Shown: piece after piece, positions 61,680-64,000 of the stretch
How positions within the stretch are numbered: position 1 is the first letter of the stretch
Layout: every line of letters starts with the position of its first letter
Source of the DNA: Rhynchopus sp. YZ270_cl-10
Lineage: Eukaryota; Euglenozoa; Diplonemea; Diplonemida; Diplonemidae
NCBI GenBank assembly: GCA_964035575.1
Contig: OZ037889.1
Location: forward strand, 1,302,001 to 1,366,000
Length of the DNA: 64,000 bases
Reading direction: 5' to 3'
Program-made: the position numbers and the translations under genes
Notes under the pieces: model-generated
What the model saw: only the letters and a program-made list of their open reading frames with translations
What the model was told of the DNA's origin: nothing
Database searches by the model: none

Positions 61680-62900
61680 CTAATATGTGGCCGGCTGGTG
61701 TGGTTATGAGGCTACACCACTATTTTGTGTTGATGCGATTAAGGTATGAGTAATGATATGTAAACACGTAATGTAACCTAAAATTTAATGGCAAAGCTGA
61801 ATGCCACTGAAAAGCATGCATGAGGCATGATGGGGTGGGTATGAGGCATTTTGCTCCGCCGTGAATACTGCTGGCATGAGTGATTACTATGTACAGAGTA
61901 ATATATTATTATTCCGCAATTTATAGGAACGTGTCATAAACTGTAGCAAGATGGTATGGTTTAGAGGTATTTTGGTCTGCAGATTATTTATGGCAGGATT
62001 TGGGCGCTAATAACAACTGATTTGAATAAATAATGCTAAAAACAGCAGGTTTGTGTAGTTGAGAGGCTATTTGGCTCCGCAGAGAATATTGACTGCAATA
62101 GACTGGTGTGGCTGCAAACCCAAAAAGATTACGGAAATAAGCTTGCTAAAATGTGGCAGGATGGTTTGGTAGTGAGGCATATGGCTACTCCACGAACGTG
62201 TTTAACTGTCTTCATAAGATGTAATATTCCGCAAACGCTGGCACAAACTGCATTCAATATTATGAATGGTCAACATGAAAGGGCAATGAATGTCATGCAA
62301 AATGACGCCGGATGGTGTGGGTTAGAGGCAGGTTGCTCTTCTGAGAATTATTTGCTGTTGGAATGACTGATACTTATAGTATTAGATTACAATAAAGCTC
62401 CCTGAAGTGTAGCAGCCTTTAGTCACATTTAGCTACTGATTAGAAAAAATTCTGCTAAATATAGCAGGTTCGTGTTGTTGAGGATATTTTGCTCTGCAGC
62501 TAATGTTGACTGCTGCCACATAACAGACTGATTCTGTGCTTGTGAAGCTATTTGGCTCTGAGACACAATATCACTCATATGTGAGAAGTAATCACGAAAA
62601 GTTACACCAGTGCTAATAATATGGTGGTTTTCTGGTCCACACAAAACACCAAAATCATGTAAATACTGATGCATGTTCAAAAAGTTTTTCAAGCTCACTT
62701 TAATGTGCCCAGCTGGTATTTGAGAGATATTCTGCTGAAATAATTCAGCTGTGAAGAAAGCTCGGAAGTATATTTAATGGTATGGGTGTGAAGCTAATTT
62801 GTTCAGGAAATAATATTTGGAAGAATGTTAGAATGTTAGAATACATGGCAGGATGAAGTCGTTTTAAAGATATGTAGCTCCGACATACTTATAATTCGTA
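61680..62900 (+). repeat. decayed family of about 50-bp repeats every 95-160 bp
   Basis: A motif like GCAGGTTTGTGTAGTTGAGA, then GGCTATTTGGCTCCGC and AGAGAATATTGACTG, recurs with heavy change near 61687, 61835, 61950, 62044, 62155, 62307, 62463, 62776 and 62850. No gene supported. Confidence 0.55.
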
Positions 62901-64000
62901 TATTTCAGTTTTGAATCCCTGTATCTCTGAAGGCAATGACTCATGTATGTTTGTGCACTTACTCATGCATGTAAACATAGACGGCATCTTACATATGTGT
63001 GTGCTTGTGAGCGTACATAGCTCGACACGAATATCACGAACACAGTAACCAAACATAAAAGCACGTGACATGCTGGTGAGCATCCCCCATTGTAATATCA
63101 TATTGTTCCTCTACCATATGTTTCTCTTGCTCGACACATCTCTTATGACAGTAAGATCCGCACATATCTCCCACATCTCTCTATCTACCATCTCGAGGAG
63201 GCCCTTTATCCACCAATTTCCCACCACTTCCACCTTCTCGGCACTGATGAAGTGTTCTCTTTCTCGAGCATTCCCTCACCCAAAAACACATGTAAATCTA
63301 CAAAATAATCTCAAATCAGGACTCCCAAACTTCAAAAATTTTTCTGGGGGGGCACTGCCCCCCCAGACCCCCCGTGCTCCGCTCGCCTTCACGCTGCGCG
63401 TAAAGGCTCGCTCCGCTCTCCCTCGCGCCCCCACCCCGCTGCGCGGGGTGGGTGCGCTCGGCAATTATTACGGGCAATTATTACGGGTTTGCGGGTTTGC
63501 GGAAAACTGCCACACACATTTTAGGTATTAAACACTTGTCAACCACACTGAACCCAAAACATCACCCCGTTTCTCGGCAGCAGTCTACCGGAGAATCACA
63601 TCAGACTTGCTCGGACGACGCAAACTTGGCACTTGGGAGACTCCCCATTTACGACCCCGCAAACCCGTAATAATTAGATACAGAGAGGCACAAATAGTGG
63701 AAATTTTCTTTTTGACAAAATTTTAGGTGCTCTAACATGGAATCTGACCCCCATGTCCAGGTTATAAAAATGCTCTCTGAGTCCATTAAAGCAACAGATT
63801 TGATGTTTTGAGTAGTTGTGGTTAAATGTGGCGAAATTTCACGGCTATTTTATACATAGTACACGGTAGCATAGGGTATTTATATCCATTTTCAATTTTT
63901 AAATATCGCCAGATGCCCAGGACTGGCACACCCGGTACGCCACGTCGTTTTTGGGCCCCACTCTATCAGAGAATCATGTCAGATATGCAAGGTCTGTCTA
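62901..64000. other. no gene seen; GC-rich hairpin cluster at 63343-63460
   Basis: AT-rich sequence around a GC-rich patch containing GGGGGGGCACTGCCCCCCC and CACCCCGCTGCGCGGGGTG, both self-complementary. AATTATTACGGG is repeated at 63463 and 63475 and recurs inverted near 63664. Confidence 0.5.

Overview
The window comes from a nuclear chromosome of a euglenozoan protist, most likely a diplonemid. The evidence is a tandem set of spliced-leader (SL) RNA genes. Each has a 39-nt exon ending in the euglenozoan core ACAGTTTCTGTACTTCATTG, followed by a GTATGG donor, an Sm-like site, a GAAA-capped 3' stem and a T-run. The 5' half of the exon (ACCAACGATTT...) resembles the Diplonema leader more than trypanosomatid leaders; this is from memory, and genus is not claimed. 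One host gene has two ordinary GT-AG introns.

Layout. 1-11.7 kb: four CAP-superfamily (SCP/TAPS) or mucin-like surface genes, all on +. The first two share an apparently identical 1.24-kb 3' block; the last two look GPI-anchored and have lost the CAP histidines. 11.7-18.3 kb: homopolymer-rich spacer with no gene I can support. 18.35-21.06 kb: a three-exon cyclic-nucleotide-binding K+ channel. 21.28-21.51 kb: a hAT-like MITE with 8-bp target duplications. 21.93-23.07 kb: an IBA57-like mitochondrial Fe-S assembly protein. 23.2-30.7 kb: a 3-kb higher-order satellite built from an 8-bp array and a composite spacer. 30.7-41.4 kb: a 401-bp satellite, interrupted by a 5'-truncated LINE. 41.4-44.9 kb: decayed relatives of that satellite.

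45.0-61.5 kb is a small-RNA locus: six SL RNA genes (one lacking its Sm region, one split by a retrotransposon), U6, an SRP (7SL) RNA candidate, an unassigned U6-promoter-like RNA candidate, U2 and U4 on the minus strand, and U5. A shared upstream element lies exactly 44 bp before the inferred first A of SL, U2, U4 and U5, and 34 bp before U6 and the unassigned RNA. No flanking tRNA genes were seen, unlike the trypanosomatid arrangement.

The SL gene at 46870 is split by an 11-kb LINE (46965-58027), with a 10-bp target duplication inside the SL 3' stem. The element has one long open frame with an OTU-like protease, C2H2 finger, reverse transcriptase, restriction-like endonuclease, a second OTU-like protease, and a zinc/coiled-coil/RG-rich tail. 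A nearly identical 5'-truncated copy sits in the 401-bp satellite. SLACS, CZAR and CRE elements of trypanosomatids also target SL genes, but in the exon; this one uses the 3' stem-loop and carries domains I do not know from those elements.

61.5-64 kb holds a short minisatellite, a decayed repeat family and no gene I can support. All RNA identities rest on reading the sequence and remembered consensus; no searches were run.
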